Source: JBHGBM01 sp041946965
GTDB lineage: Bacteria; Acidobacteriota; Terriglobia; Bryobacterales; Bryobacteraceae
NCBI GenBank assembly: GCA_041946965.1
Contig: JBHGBM010000010.1
Location: 25,441 to 89,440 of the forward strand
Direction of reading: 5' to 3'
Length of the DNA: 64,000 nucleotides
Part shown: positions 7,650-17,535 of the stretch, in pieces
Layout of the letters: each line of letters begins with the position of its first letter
How positions within the stretch are numbered: position 1 is the first letter of the stretch
Notes under the pieces: generated by a model
The model's database searches: none
The model's input: only the letters and a program-made list of their open reading frames with translations
What the model was told of the DNA's origin: nothing
Made by a program: the position numbers and the translations under genes

Positions 7650-9527
7650 TCACTCCAGCACGATCACCTCGTAATCGTCCAGGCGCGGCAGCGTGAAGGC
7701 CGAGTACCCGCCGCCCGTCTCCACCTCGAGTTGGCGGGGATGGCGCACGCTCCTCGCCCGTGCGTGCCGCCCTGCAACTTCGATGCGGATGCCGAAAAAC
7801 GGCACGGGCGCGAAATACGCCGTCTGGGAATGCCCGGAAATATTGATGAGGTGCAGCAGCAGCCGGGAACCCTGGCGCATAAGGCTCATCTCGACCAGCG
7901 GGTGGGCGTTGGTGCGCAGTTGCCGCTTCGGGAGAAGGTCCCGCAGAATCCCGGCGTGCGCCGGCAGGCTGTGGCGGTAGTAAAGCCCGCCGAGGTCCCA
8001 GGGAATCCACATGACCTGCCCGCTGGTGACGATGCCGGGTTTGCCGGTGTCCACCTGGTCGGTGTGGATCTTCTCCGGCGGGCCGATCATGGAGGGCGGG
8101 ATGAAGGTCAGGGCGGCCCGCCCATCAGCCTGCACCTCGGTGTAGTCCCCGTTCAGCATGATGACACTGGTGTTCGCGAGGGAGGGGAAGGCGGCATGAT
8201 CGCGCACCCGGAAATAGCCCTGAACGTTCTTCCACCTCTTCACCACGCGCGCCACGGGGAATTCCGGCGGCTGCGGCCCGACGATTAGCAAGCGCCCGCG
8301 GTAGCCTGCCAGCGCGGCGGGCGCGCGGTCCGCCGCGATCACCAGGTCGAACTCGCGCTTCCCCATCCAGTCCAGGTTTTGCGAGACGGCGAACGGCACG
8401 TGTTCCTCGGTGAGAAGGCGGAACAGCCCGCGATACGCGTTGCCTCCGCCGCCGAGCAGCAGGACGCGGGCGGCGCTCTCCTGGCCCTGGTAGAACCCGG
8501 CGTGCTCCGCGGCCCAGCGGAACACGGGTTTCGCCGCTTCCACCGCCTGCCGGTCCTGCTGGTCGAGCGTGCCGTTCACCGAGAACGCCAGCGCGCCGCC
8601 GTGCGCCAGGTTCTGCCAGAGGCGCAGCGCGATCTCCCGCGGCGGCGCCGTGGCGAAGCGCCAGGCGTAATCCACGAACTGCATGCACAGGTTCACGGCC
8701 ATTTTGCCCGGCTGGCTGTTGCGCGCGCGGTTTACGTTGTCGCTGGCGCTGTACGGCCATAGCGGCAGCGGCCGCGAGACGGCGGTGTTGGACTCCGACA
8801 TGATGCCGTCGGTGTGCTCGTGCAGGTAGTTGAAGTAGCCGGCGTTCGGCCTCCGCGCATGAATCAGCTTCCCGATCTCCGCCGCGACCTCGCGCGAGCA
8901 GCGGAACATGAACTGCCGGTATTCGTCATCGGCTTCGTCCGGAGGCTCCTTGCCGTACATGCGGCGGCAGTTGGCGCAGTGGCAGTTGCCCACGAAGTTC
9001 CCGCTGTAATCCCGCGACTGGTTGCCGAACATGTTGAAGAACAGCCCGTCCACGTCGTAGCGGTCCAGTGCCTCGGCCAGGATCTTCATACCCTGCTCGC
9101 GGTAGTAGCCGCCGTTGATGCAGGTGGAGTACAGGCCGTTGTAGACCACGGGATCGCCGTTGGCCTTGCGGAAGAACCATTCGGGGTGCGCGTCGAACAC
9201 CTCCTTGCGCGTCTTGCTGAGGTCGAAGCGCCCGATCACACGAATGCCGCGGGCGTGCGCCTCGCGCAGCACGCCGCCGAACAGGTCGGCTCCCGCGGGC
9301 AGATAAGGGCTCGGGTAGTGGAAGGCCGTTTTCGGCGTGTAGTAGGCCGCGATGCCGCCCATGCCGATGTGCAGCACGTTGGCGCGAAAATCGGCCGCCT
9401 GGTCCACCAGGCGGCGTGCGTCCAGCGCGGCGTCGGTTTCGCGCAGGTTGGTCTGGAGCCAGCGGATCGGCTCGCGCATCCACCATCCTTCGCCGGCCAG
9501 CAGGAGCAAAAGCGCAATGGCGTGCAT
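7650..9527 (-). CDS. secreted GHL6-like glycoside hydrolase (TIM barrel)
   Basis: The 625-residue protein has a short N-terminal hydrophobic stretch (MHAIALLLLLAG) that may be a signal peptide. It resembles the hypothetical glycosyl hydrolase family GHL6 and related beta-galactosidase-trimerisation proteins: REAHARGIRVIGRFDLSK, then EWFFRKANGDP, then DVDGLFFNMFGNQ. A CxCxxC motif (Cys182, Cys184, Cys187) follows the barrel strand and recurs in the two proteins at 36820 and 41531. The C-terminal half includes a Rossmann-like segment (RVLLLGGGGNAYR) and a beta domain. The substrate is unknown. It starts nine bases after the stop of the hydroxyacid dehydrogenase gene, so the two are probably cotranscribed. 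Confidence 0.7.
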   Translation of the reverse strand: MHAIALLLLLAGEGWWMREPIRWLQTNLRETDAALDARRLVDQAADFRANVLHIGMGGIAAYYTPKTAFHYPSPYLPAGADLFGGVLREAHARGIRVIGRFDLSKTRKEVFDAHPEWFFRKANGDPVVYNGLYSTCINGGYYREQGMKILAEALDRYDVDGLFFNMFGNQSRDYSGNFVGNCHCANCRRMYGKEPPDEADDEYRQFMFRCSREVAAEIGKLIHARRPNAGYFNYLHEHTDGIMSESNTAVSRPLPLWPYSASDNVNRARNSQPGKMAVNLCMQFVDYAWRFATAPPREIALRLWQNLAHGGALAFSVNGTLDQQDRQAVEAAKPVFRWAAEHAGFYQGQESAARVLLLGGGGNAYRGLFRLLTEEHVPFAVSQNLDWMGKREFDLVIAADRAPAALAGYRGRLLIVGPQPPEFPVARVVKRWKNVQGYFRVRDHAAFPSLANTSVIMLNGDYTEVQADGRAALTFIPPSMIGPPEKIHTDQVDTGKPGIVTSGQVMWIPWDLGGLYYRHSLPAHAGILRDLLPKRQLRTNAHPLVEMSLMRQGSRLLLHLINISGHSQTAYFAPVPFFGIRIEVAGRHARARSVRHPRQLEVETGGGYSAFTLPRLDDYEVIVLE

Positions 9528-9536
9528 GGGTATATC

Positions 9537-10535
9537 TTATGCATTCACGATGCTGCGGACGGGCAACCCCAGTATCATGCGGCGGCAGGTGTCGGCGGCG
9601 GTGGCGCGCATCTCTGTCGCGCCTTCCTCGGTGTAGAAGGCCGCATGCGGTGTGATCAGGACGCGGTGATACGCCGGATGGTTGGCGTCGCGCCATGCCC
9701 GGAGCAGGTCATCGTCCGCCGGCGGTGGTTCCTTTTCGAGCACGTCGATGGCGGCGCCGGCGAGATGCCCGCTCTCGATGGCCGCCGGTATCGCGCTTGT
9801 ATCCACCACGGCGCCGCGCGCGGTGTTCACCAGGTAGGAGCCCCTGGGCATGCATGCGATCGCGGCTGCATCGATCATGTGACGCGTCTCGGAGGTCAGC
9901 GGGCAATGCAGGCTGACCGCGAATGACTGGGCCAGCAGATCTTCCAGGCTTTCCACCCGGCGCACCCCCAGCGCTTTCTCGTAGCCGTCCGGTTTGTAGG
10001 GGTCGTAAATGCAGACGTCCATCCGCAGCGCCTTGGCGCGGAGTGCGGCGGCGGTTCCGATCCGCCCCGCGCCGATGACGCCGTAAACGCGTCCCGCCAG
10101 CCGGTGCAGGGGAGCGGCGTAGGTGTGGGTCCAGGCGTCCGCGCCGTCGCGCATGCGGGAGTTCAACTGCGCGAAGCCGCGCGTCAGGGCCAGCATCAGC
10201 CCGATGGCCGTGTCCGCCACGTCCTCGGTTCCATACGCGGGCACGTTGGCTACGGGGATGCCCCGCTCGCGGGCCGAGTCGCAATCGATGTTGTCATAGC
10301 CCACGCCGCCGCGGACGATCAGCCGGCATCGCCGGAGCCGCTCGATGGTCGGCCTCCGCACCGAGATGGTGTGATAGACGATGAGGAATAGGGCGTCCTC
10401 GATCCGGCCCGCCAGTTCCTCCTCGCACTTCGCATCGAGCGCGCGGACATTGGCCAGCCCCGCGAGCACGGCGCGCTCCGGCTCGAGCGCGTCGTGGATG
10501 AAGTCCGTAATCAGCACCGTGGGCGCATCGCTCAT
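9537..10535 (-). CDS. D-isomer-specific 2-hydroxyacid dehydrogenase (CtBP/SerA-like)
   Basis: This is an NAD-dependent dehydrogenase that should interconvert a D-2-hydroxyacid and the matching 2-oxoacid. The 332-residue protein shows VRGGVGYDNID, the dinucleotide fold VYGVIGAGRIG, the catalytic arginine region YLVNTARGAVVD, a glutamate in AIDVLEKEPP and the catalytic histidine in ITPHAAFYTEEG. I chose the ATG at 10535 because AGGACGGAG precedes it; an ATG nine codons upstream is less well supported. It is the first gene of a likely two-gene unit with the GHL6-like hydrolase, suggesting a role in processing a sugar-derived acid, but the substrate cannot be read from sequence. Confidence 0.85.
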   Translation of the reverse strand: MSDAPTVLITDFIHDALEPERAVLAGLANVRALDAKCEEELAGRIEDALFLIVYHTISVRRPTIERLRRCRLIVRGGVGYDNIDCDSARERGIPVANVPAYGTEDVADTAIGLMLALTRGFAQLNSRMRDGADAWTHTYAAPLHRLAGRVYGVIGAGRIGTAAALRAKALRMDVCIYDPYKPDGYEKALGVRRVESLEDLLAQSFAVSLHCPLTSETRHMIDAAAIACMPRGSYLVNTARGAVVDTSAIPAAIESGHLAGAAIDVLEKEPPPADDDLLRAWRDANHPAYHRVLITPHAAFYTEEGATEMRATAADTCRRMILGLPVRSIVNA

Positions 10536-10609
10536 CTCCGTCCTCCGATCAGGAGTCATCATACCCCGGCGGCTGTGGTAAGGTGATGGCGTTGCAAAGG
10601 ACGCATGAA

Positions 10610-12025
10610 ATGGATCGCCGCAATTTTCTGCAACTCGCTCCCGTGACGCTCGCCGCGCGTGCCGCCGCGCCGGCGAAGCGCCCGAACTTTCTCTTCATCT
10701 ACACCGACGACCAGCGCTACGACGCCATTCGCGCGCTGGGCCGCCAGCCGTGGCTGCGCACGCCGAACCTCGATCGCATGCTGCGGCAGGGCGCCAATTT
10801 CCGCAATGCCTTCGTGACCACGTCGTTGTGCTCGCCGAGCCGCTCCTCCTTCCTCACCGGCTGCTACCCGCACCGCACCGGAGTGTTCGAGAACACGCGC
10901 GAGAGCGTGCTGCGCGATGACGTCCCCGTCGTGTTCCAGTACCTGAAGCAGGCCGGCTACGGCACCGCCTACGTCGGCAAGGTCCACGTCCCGAACTTCA
11001 TGGACAAGGACCGCGGCTGCGACTTCGTAGCCAGCTTCCCGGGCCAGGGGGTCTACTTCAACAACCGCTTCATTGTCAACGGGAAGCCAACCCCGACGGA
11101 AGGCTATATCACCGACCGCATCACCGAATTCGCACTCGATTACCTGACCAGGCGCGACCGAAGCAAGCCGTTTGCCATGTTCGTGGGCCATAAGGCGGTG
11201 CACGGCCCTTTCGAGCCCGACCCGAAGTACAAGGACCTCTTCAAGAACGAGTACATGCCGCTGCCGCCCACCTGGGACGACACCTACGACGGACGGCCCT
11301 CGTACCTCAAGGCCCGGCGCAAGTCGTGGCACGGACTCGATGGCCTGCTGGCGAAGTACAATTACAGCCAGTTCCAGCGCGACATCGCAGCGTGCCTGGT
11401 CTCGGTGGACAACAGCGTGGGCCGGCTCATGGCGCATCTGCAAAAGACCGGCGAGCTGAACGACACCCTCATCGTCTACAGCAGCGACAACGGTTTCTTC
11501 GCGGGCGAGCACGGCCTCAACGACAAGCGCGCCATGTACGAGGATTCCATCCGTGTGCCGTTCCTGGTGCACTACCCGCGCATGATCAAGCCGGGCAGCA
11601 CATTCGACCAGATGGTTCTCAACATCGACCTGGCCCCCACCATGCTCGACTTCGCCGGCCTGCCGCGTCCCGCGCAGATGCAGGGCCGCTCGTGGAAGCC
11701 CGCGCTGGAGGGCAAGGACCCGCAGGGCCGCAGCCACTGGATGTACGAGTATCACTGGGACAGGCCCTACCCCTTCGACCCGACGCAGTTCGGCATCCGC
11801 ACGCGCACGCACAAGTACATCCGTTACCCCGATATGGGCAGCACCGAGCCCACCTACCCCATGAAGGGCGAGTTGCCCTGCGAGGAGCTGTACGACCTGG
11901 TGCAGGACCCGCTGGAAATGCGCAACCTGTCCGCCGATCCCGCCTCCGCGGGGCTGCTGGCCAAGATGCGCGATCTGCTGAAGAAGGAAATGGAGGCCAC
12001 CGGGTATCCGGGAGGCTTCAAATGA
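10610..12025 (+). CDS. exported sulfatase, Cys-type (GlcNAc-6-sulfatase/choline-sulfatase-like)
   Basis: The 471-residue protein belongs to the formylglycine sulfatases: CSPSR with the modifiable Cys74, the metal-binding YTDDQRYD, DKRAMYEDSIRVPF and a SSDNGFFAGEHG motif. The N-terminus MDRRNFLQLAP is Tat-like. The TDDQR opening and YEYHWDRPYPFDPTQ near the end resemble N-acetylglucosamine-6-sulfatase-type members, an inference from motif style. I chose ATG 10610 after AAGGA; an upstream GTG frame adds nine residues. Its stop overlaps the ATG of the PIG-L gene (ATGA), so it heads a three-gene coupled cassette. Confidence 0.88.
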   Translation: MDRRNFLQLAPVTLAARAAAPAKRPNFLFIYTDDQRYDAIRALGRQPWLRTPNLDRMLRQGANFRNAFVTTSLCSPSRSSFLTGCYPHRTGVFENTRESVLRDDVPVVFQYLKQAGYGTAYVGKVHVPNFMDKDRGCDFVASFPGQGVYFNNRFIVNGKPTPTEGYITDRITEFALDYLTRRDRSKPFAMFVGHKAVHGPFEPDPKYKDLFKNEYMPLPPTWDDTYDGRPSYLKARRKSWHGLDGLLAKYNYSQFQRDIAACLVSVDNSVGRLMAHLQKTGELNDTLIVYSSDNGFFAGEHGLNDKRAMYEDSIRVPFLVHYPRMIKPGSTFDQMVLNIDLAPTMLDFAGLPRPAQMQGRSWKPALEGKDPQGRSHWMYEYHWDRPYPFDPTQFGIRTRTHKYIRYPDMGSTEPTYPMKGELPCEELYDLVQDPLEMRNLSADPASAGLLAKMRDLLKKEMEATGYPGGFK

Positions 12026-12828
12026 GAACGCCGGGAATGAGATTCGCGTTGCTGGTGGTTCTGTCGCTTCCGCTGACGGCCGCGGGCAAGGGATCCATCC
12101 TCGCCATCTTCAGCCATCCCGACGATGAAACCGCCGCCGGCCCGCTGCTCGCCAAGTATGCCGCCGCGGGACACGAGGTCAACGTGGTCGCGATCACCTC
12201 GGGCCAGAAGGGCACGACCCCGAACACGCGCCTGGCGGGCGACGAGCTGGGAGCGGCGCGCGAGGAAGAGTTGCGCTGCTCGGCGCGCGCGCTGGGCATC
12301 CGCCCGCCGGTCTTGCTTCGCTACCAGGATCAGGGCATCTCCGCGCCTCCCGTGATGGAACAGGTGGCCGGGCGCCTGCGCGAGATTATCGCGCAGACGA
12401 AGCCGGACATCGTCATCACGTGGGGGCCCGAGGGCGTGACCGGACACCCGGACCACCGCGTGACCCACAGCATCGTGTGGCAGGTGTTCCAGCAACGCGG
12501 GCTGCTTTCGCACAAGCCGCGCAAGCTGTACCATCTCACCTTTCCCGAGGCGCTGTTCTCCGCTGCGCCGGGCGGGCGCCGCCGGCCCTTCCACACCGTG
12601 AGCGGCGAGTTCATCACCGCCGAGATCGACGTCCGCGGGTTCCTGGACGCGGCCGGGCGCTCCATCCGCTGCCACAAGACCCAGTGGGACGACGCGCGCA
12701 TGCAAGAGATGGACGCGATGAACCGCGCGACGCTCGCCGGACGCTCGTATTTGCGGCTGGCGATGGGCGACGTGCCGCCGCCCGCCGGCCGGCGCGAGAA
12801 GGACCTCTTCGAGGGCTTGAATCCATGA
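12022..12828 (+). CDS. secreted PIG-L/LmbE-family N-deacetylase
   Basis: PIG-L enzymes are zinc hydrolases that remove N-acetyl groups from amino sugars. The 268-residue protein has an N-terminal signal-like helix (RFALLVVLSLPLTAAG), the zinc motif HPDDE (residues 32-36) and the second metal motif GHPDHR. GGGAGG precedes the ATG, which overlaps the stop of the upstream sulfatase; its own stop overlaps the next sulfatase start. The sandwiching between two sulfatases suggests stepwise desulfation and deacetylation of a sulfated N-acetyl-hexosamine glycan. The family also includes bacillithiol/mycothiol enzymes, but the signal peptide argues against that here. Confidence 0.88.
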   Translation: MRTPGMRFALLVVLSLPLTAAGKGSILAIFSHPDDETAAGPLLAKYAAAGHEVNVVAITSGQKGTTPNTRLAGDELGAAREEELRCSARALGIRPPVLLRYQDQGISAPPVMEQVAGRLREIIAQTKPDIVITWGPEGVTGHPDHRVTHSIVWQVFQQRGLLSHKPRKLYHLTFPEALFSAAPGGRRRPFHTVSGEFITAEIDVRGFLDAAGRSIRCHKTQWDDARMQEMDAMNRATLAGRSYLRLAMGDVPPPAGRREKDLFEGLNP

Positions 12829-14222
12829 CACGACGCACCGCACTTCAACTCACGGCCGCCCCGCTGGCTCAGCGGCGCAGGCCGAACATCATCTTCATTC
12901 TCGGCGACGACGTGCGCTGGGACGACCTCGGCTGCACCGGCCATCCCTTCGTTCGCACGCCGAACATCGACCGCATCGCCGCCGAGGGCGCAACCTTCCG
13001 CAACGCGTTCATCACCACCCCGATCTGCTCGCCGAGCCGCGCCAGTTTCCTCACCGGACAGTACGCTACCGTACACGGAATTGTGGATAATACCGACCGC
13101 TCTCCGGCCAGCCACAAGTTGATCACGTTCCCGCGCCTGCTGCGCGAGGCCGGCTACGAATCCGCTTACGTCGGCAAGTGGCACATGGGTCTGGACGATT
13201 CGCCGCGTCCCGGCTTTGACCACTGGGTGAGCGTCCGCGGCCAGGGCGAGTATTTCGATCCGCAGATCAATGAGAACGGCAAGGCGCGCCGCGTGCGCGG
13301 CTACGTGACGGACATCTTCAACGATTACGCGGTGAAGTTCATCGAGCGCCCGCGGCAGAAGCCTTTCGTGCTTTACGTGGCTCACAAGGCGCTGCACCCC
13401 AATGTCAAACAGAACGCCGACGGCAGCATGGTTCCCATCAACGGCGGCGGGTTCACGCCCGCGCCGCGGCACGCGCGCCTCTACGAAGGCGCGTCTCTGC
13501 CGCGCCGCCGCAACTACGGCGTCGCCCCCACCGACAAGCCCGCGCTGATGCGCAAAATCGGCGGTCTGCCGCCGCTCGGTCCGAAAACCGGCACCGGCGA
13601 TGAGATTGTGCGCAACCGCCTCCGCCTGCTGGCCGCGGTGGATGAAGGCGTGGGGCAGATCTTCGACGCGCTCCGGCGCAAGGGCGAACTGGACAACACC
13701 ATCATGGTGTTCGCGGGAGACAACGGCTATTTCTACGGCGAACACGGGCTCAGCGAGGAGCGGCGCCTGGCTTACGAGGAGTCCATCCGCATCCCGCTGC
13801 TCCTGCGCTACCCCGGAGAGGTGAAGCCGCGCACCGCGGTAGACGGGTTCGCGCTCAACGTCGATGTGGCGCCCACCTTCCTTGACTACGCATCGGCGCC
13901 CCCGATGCGCGGCATCAACGGCCGCTCGCTGCGCCCGCTGCTGGAAGGCCGCGCGGCCGGTTGGCGTGAATCGTTCCTGGTGGAGTACTTCTCCGATACC
14001 GTGATGGCGCGCGTCCGCAACATGGGCTATAACGCCGTGCGCACCCGCCGCTGGAAGTACATCCGCTACACCGAACTGAAAGGCATGGACGAGTTGTACG
14101 ACCTGGAGCGCGATCCGTACGAGCTTCAGAACCTTGCGAGCAGCGCCGGATCGCGCCGGGTCCTCGCCGAAATGCAGGCCGAGATGGAGCGGCTGCGCCG
14201 CGCGGTAGCCGCTCCCGCGTAG
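12825..14222 (+). CDS. sulfatase, Cys-type
   Basis: This 465-residue sulfatase has the metal-binding GDDVRWDDLG, CSPSR with the formylglycine Cys68, GKWHMG, and AGDNGYFYGEHG. The N-terminus TRRTALQLTAAP is a short twin-arginine-like leader and less convincing than that of the first sulfatase, so its location is uncertain. Its ATG overlaps the PIG-L stop (ATGA). The enzyme shares the GE(H)GL layout with the sulfatase at 10610, suggesting an old duplication with different substrate specificity. No formylglycine-generating enzyme is encoded in the window. Confidence 0.88.
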   Translation: MTRRTALQLTAAPLAQRRRPNIIFILGDDVRWDDLGCTGHPFVRTPNIDRIAAEGATFRNAFITTPICSPSRASFLTGQYATVHGIVDNTDRSPASHKLITFPRLLREAGYESAYVGKWHMGLDDSPRPGFDHWVSVRGQGEYFDPQINENGKARRVRGYVTDIFNDYAVKFIERPRQKPFVLYVAHKALHPNVKQNADGSMVPINGGGFTPAPRHARLYEGASLPRRRNYGVAPTDKPALMRKIGGLPPLGPKTGTGDEIVRNRLRLLAAVDEGVGQIFDALRRKGELDNTIMVFAGDNGYFYGEHGLSEERRLAYEESIRIPLLLRYPGEVKPRTAVDGFALNVDVAPTFLDYASAPPMRGINGRSLRPLLEGRAAGWRESFLVEYFSDTVMARVRNMGYNAVRTRRWKYIRYTELKGMDELYDLERDPYELQNLASSAGSRRVLAEMQAEMERLRRAVAAPA

Positions 14223-14225
14223 CCC

Positions 14226-17200
14226 TCACCACACCAGCTTCAGCCCGAATTGCAGGTTGCGTGGCGTGCCCGCCCCCGTGATCTTGCCGAAAGTCGCGGT
14301 TCCCAGAACGCCGCCGGCCTGTCCAAAGCGCGGCGTGTTGGTGAAGTGGAACGCCTCGAAGCGGAATTGCAGCTTGACACTCTCCACCAGGCGGAAGGTC
14401 TTGTTGGTGGAAAAGTCCCAGTTGAAGAAGCTCCGCTGGCGCAGGATGTTGCGTCCCGCATTTCCGAACTGGTACGGCGGCGTCGCTACGAACACGCTGG
14501 TGTTGAAGTCCTGATCGAGCGTCCGGGTGGCGGCGTAAGGGTTACCGGTCACGTTCGGGCGGCTCACGATGTCGAACGTGCCCGAGTTGGCCGGATTCCC
14601 CGAATTGACTACATTGTACGGCTGGCCCGAAGCCGTCACCACGATGCTTCCGATCGACCAGCCCCCGAACAGCGCGTCCCAAACCCTGGGCATCCGCGCC
14701 CCGAAGTGCCGGCCCTTGCCCACCGGCAGTTCGTAAACGGAACTGAGTACGAACCGGTGCGGGATGTGGATGTTATCCACGGACCGCTCGGCGCGCATGT
14801 TGCGCGCGTCCTGAAAACCGCAGTCCGTGGTGTTTCCGGAAGCGGCATTGCCGCACACATCCCCGATGGCTTTGGACCAGGTGTACGAGGTCAGCAGCGT
14901 GAACCCTTGCGAAAACCTCTTTTCAACGCGCGTAATCAGGGCGTGGTAGATGCTGTTGCCGTTGAAACGGTAGCCATAGGTCGCCCCCACCGCGATCCGC
15001 TGGTCGGTCCCGGGGATCACTGCCGAACGGAAGGGACGCCTCAGATCGGGGTTGCCCTCGCCCGGGGGCGCATAGTTGGCGTCGTACCGCCTCTCGACGT
15101 GCGTGCCCTTGCTGCCCGCGTACCCGATCTCGGCCATCCAGTCCGCGCCGAGTTCGCGTTGAATGTTGAAATTCCACTGCTGCGCGTAAGGAGTGATGGC
15201 GCCCCGGTCGATGGAACTGAGCGTGACGCCCGTGGCCCTGGCGAGGGTGAAGGCGCCCGGAGGCGGCCCCGCCGCGAGAGTCATCGCAGGCACCGTGAGG
15301 CTGGAAGTCATCACCACGCCGAATGCGTCCGGCGGATTGCCGATCAGCCATTCGGCGTCGCCGTACGGCTCCATCAACGCGTAGAAAATCCCATAGCCCG
15401 ACCGCACCACCGTCTTCGTGCCGAGTTTGTACGCGAAGCCGATCCGGGGCATGAAGTTGTTCTTGTCCGTGGCGATCATCGCCCGGTTGTAACGGTCCGA
15501 ACCGTCCTGTCCGGCTTTGATGAGGCGCGGGCTGGCGGGGTTCGTCCAGATATCGAACACGCCCATGCGGTCGCGCTTGTCGAGGAAAGGCAGCACGACC
15601 TCGTAACGAAGTCCCAGGTTCACGGTCAGGTTGGGGGTGACTTTCCAGTCGTCCTGGATAAACGCCGCGTCGTTCCACATGCGCAGATTTACCTGTAACC
15701 TGGTGCTCCAGGTGACCTGGCTCGCCCTGCCCAGCAGGAAGTCCGCCATGCCGTCCTTCGTGTAGCGGCCGTTGAACTGGATCGGTCCGATCACCTCGTT
15801 GCGGATGTTGAAGATGTTGTTCTGCGGCCGGAGGAAGTTGGCGCCCGCCTTCAGGGTGTGCGCGCCGCGTATCCAGATGAGGTCGCCCGCCAGTTGCCGG
15901 TTTTGCGAATCGCGGGCCACCGGGTTGTTGGCGCCGATGCCCAACGCCCGGTACCCTGTGATGTTCATCTGGGAGAAGCCGCCCGGGACGGTGTCGTTGC
16001 CGCCCTTGATCCCGTACTTGCGGTTCAACAATTCGCCCTTGGTCTGCGCGGGATTGTCGCGCGTGAAGAATCCGTAGTTCCAGGCGCCCCGGATGGACAT
16101 GATCAGGTCCGGCTTCCAGATGTGGTTCCACGTGGCCCCCGTGTTGATGCCTTCCGTGGACTGGTCCAGAGAGCCGCCGCCGTACGCGGGAGGCGGCAGG
16201 TTCAGCGCCGCCGGGACGGTCTGGTTCTGTTTGCTCAAGCGCCAGAAGAAATTGTCCTTCGCTCCGAGGTTTACGTCCGTACGGACATCGAACTTGCGCC
16301 AGTTGGTCGGCGCCGGAGACTGGTAGACATAGTTCGCCGCCAGGTCGGCAGTCTGCGGCGCCGGGTAGAGGTCGATTAAGGTCTTTGCGACCGGGTCGAA
16401 ACGCGCCGCCGGAATGGTGTTGCCGGGGAAAGGCAGACTGTTGTTGTCCGGGTCCGTGAGAGTCACCGGGGGCCTGCGCAGCGTGAGCAGTTCGCCGAAA
16501 TCGCCCGACTTCATTCTCGCCGTCGGAATGGTGCTGGTGGTGGTGTTGCTCACCCGGATGCGCGTCCCTTCGAAATCGCCGAAGAAGAACAGCCGGTTCC
16601 TGCCATTCAGAATTTTCGGGATGTAGACCGGCCCGCCAACCGAAAACCCGTACTGGTTGCGCTTGAAAGGCGGCTTGGGCTTGTCGGCCGGATCGAAGAA
16701 GTTCTTCGCGTCCAGCTTCTCATTGCGCAGAAACTCGAAGGCGGTGCCGTGCAGATCGTTGGTGCCGGACTTGGTCGTCACGTTCACCACGCTGCCCATG
16801 GCCCGCCCGTACTCGGCGGCGTAGGCGTTGGTCTGCACCTTGAACTCCTGGATGCCGTCGATGGACGGCTGCACCATCTCGGAACGCCGCTGCGCGCCGG
16901 CGAGCTCGGCCGGGTTGTTGTCCACGCCGTCCAGGATGAAATTGTTCTGGGTGTTGCGCATGCCGCCCGAACTGAAGCCTTCGAAGCGCGAGCCTCCCAG
17001 CGGCTGCACGGTGCCGGCCGAGAGCAGCGTAAGCTCGTCGTAGTTGCGTCCGTTCAGCGGCAGGTCCACGATCCTCTGGTTTTCGATTACCTGTCCCTGG
17101 CTGGCTTCCTGCGTATTCAACTGGAGCGCGGTCGCGCGCACCTCGATGCGCTCGGCCACCTGGCCTACTTCCAGAACGAAATTGATTTCGGCGCGCTGAT

Positions 17201-17480
17201 CGACTTCGAGCACGACGCCGGAGCGGACCACCGGCCTGAATCCCTGGTGTTCCACCGAGATGCTATATTCGCCCGGCGGCAAAAGAGGCGCCGTGTAGTA
17301 GCCCTCGTTGTTGCTGCTGATCTTGCGTTCCAGGCCCGTCGCCACGTTGCGCACGGTGAGGGACGCTCCCGGGATAATGGCAGCCGAGGCGTCGGTGATC
17401 CGTCCGGTGATCTGGGCGGTTTGCGCGAGAGCTCCGGCGGCGCACGCGAGCAGAATTGAGATATTTCGGATCCGCACCAT
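14226..17480 (-). CDS. Oar-like TonB-dependent receptor with carboxypeptidase-regulatory domain
   Basis: The protein is about 1084 residues. A signal peptide (ISILLACAAGALA) is followed by a carboxypeptidase-regulatory beta-sandwich (ITGRITDASAAIIPGASL), a plug domain (IVDLPLNGRNYDELTLLSAG, then FILDGVDNN) and a long outer-membrane barrel ending in a terminal tryptophan (FGLKLVW). In acidobacteria such receptors are numerous, lack a SusD partner and are thought to import glycans or peptides. I chose the ATG at 17480 after AGGGG; an in-frame ATG nine codons upstream is possible. It lies tail-to-tail with the sulfatase cassette and next to a GH5-like gene on its own strand, so a joint catabolic role is plausible. 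Confidence 0.88.
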   Translation of the reverse strand: MVRIRNISILLACAAGALAQTAQITGRITDASAAIIPGASLTVRNVATGLERKISSNNEGYYTAPLLPPGEYSISVEHQGFRPVVRSGVVLEVDQRAEINFVLEVGQVAERIEVRATALQLNTQEASQGQVIENQRIVDLPLNGRNYDELTLLSAGTVQPLGGSRFEGFSSGGMRNTQNNFILDGVDNNPAELAGAQRRSEMVQPSIDGIQEFKVQTNAYAAEYGRAMGSVVNVTTKSGTNDLHGTAFEFLRNEKLDAKNFFDPADKPKPPFKRNQYGFSVGGPVYIPKILNGRNRLFFFGDFEGTRIRVSNTTTSTIPTARMKSGDFGELLTLRRPPVTLTDPDNNSLPFPGNTIPAARFDPVAKTLIDLYPAPQTADLAANYVYQSPAPTNWRKFDVRTDVNLGAKDNFFWRLSKQNQTVPAALNLPPPAYGGGSLDQSTEGINTGATWNHIWKPDLIMSIRGAWNYGFFTRDNPAQTKGELLNRKYGIKGGNDTVPGGFSQMNITGYRALGIGANNPVARDSQNRQLAGDLIWIRGAHTLKAGANFLRPQNNIFNIRNEVIGPIQFNGRYTKDGMADFLLGRASQVTWSTRLQVNLRMWNDAAFIQDDWKVTPNLTVNLGLRYEVVLPFLDKRDRMGVFDIWTNPASPRLIKAGQDGSDRYNRAMIATDKNNFMPRIGFAYKLGTKTVVRSGYGIFYALMEPYGDAEWLIGNPPDAFGVVMTSSLTVPAMTLAAGPPPGAFTLARATGVTLSSIDRGAITPYAQQWNFNIQRELGADWMAEIGYAGSKGTHVERRYDANYAPPGEGNPDLRRPFRSAVIPGTDQRIAVGATYGYRFNGNSIYHALITRVEKRFSQGFTLLTSYTWSKAIGDVCGNAASGNTTDCGFQDARNMRAERSVDNIHIPHRFVLSSVYELPVGKGRHFGARMPRVWDALFGGWSIGSIVVTASGQPYNVVNSGNPANSGTFDIVSRPNVTGNPYAATRTLDQDFNTSVFVATPPYQFGNAGRNILRQRSFFNWDFSTNKTFRLVESVKLQFRFEAFHFTNTPRFGQAGGVLGTATFGKITGAGTPRNLQFGLKLVW

Positions 17481-17535
17481 TGCACACCCCTGCGCGCCAT
17501 CATACATCAGCGGGTGCGCGTGTGCAGCCGCGAAG

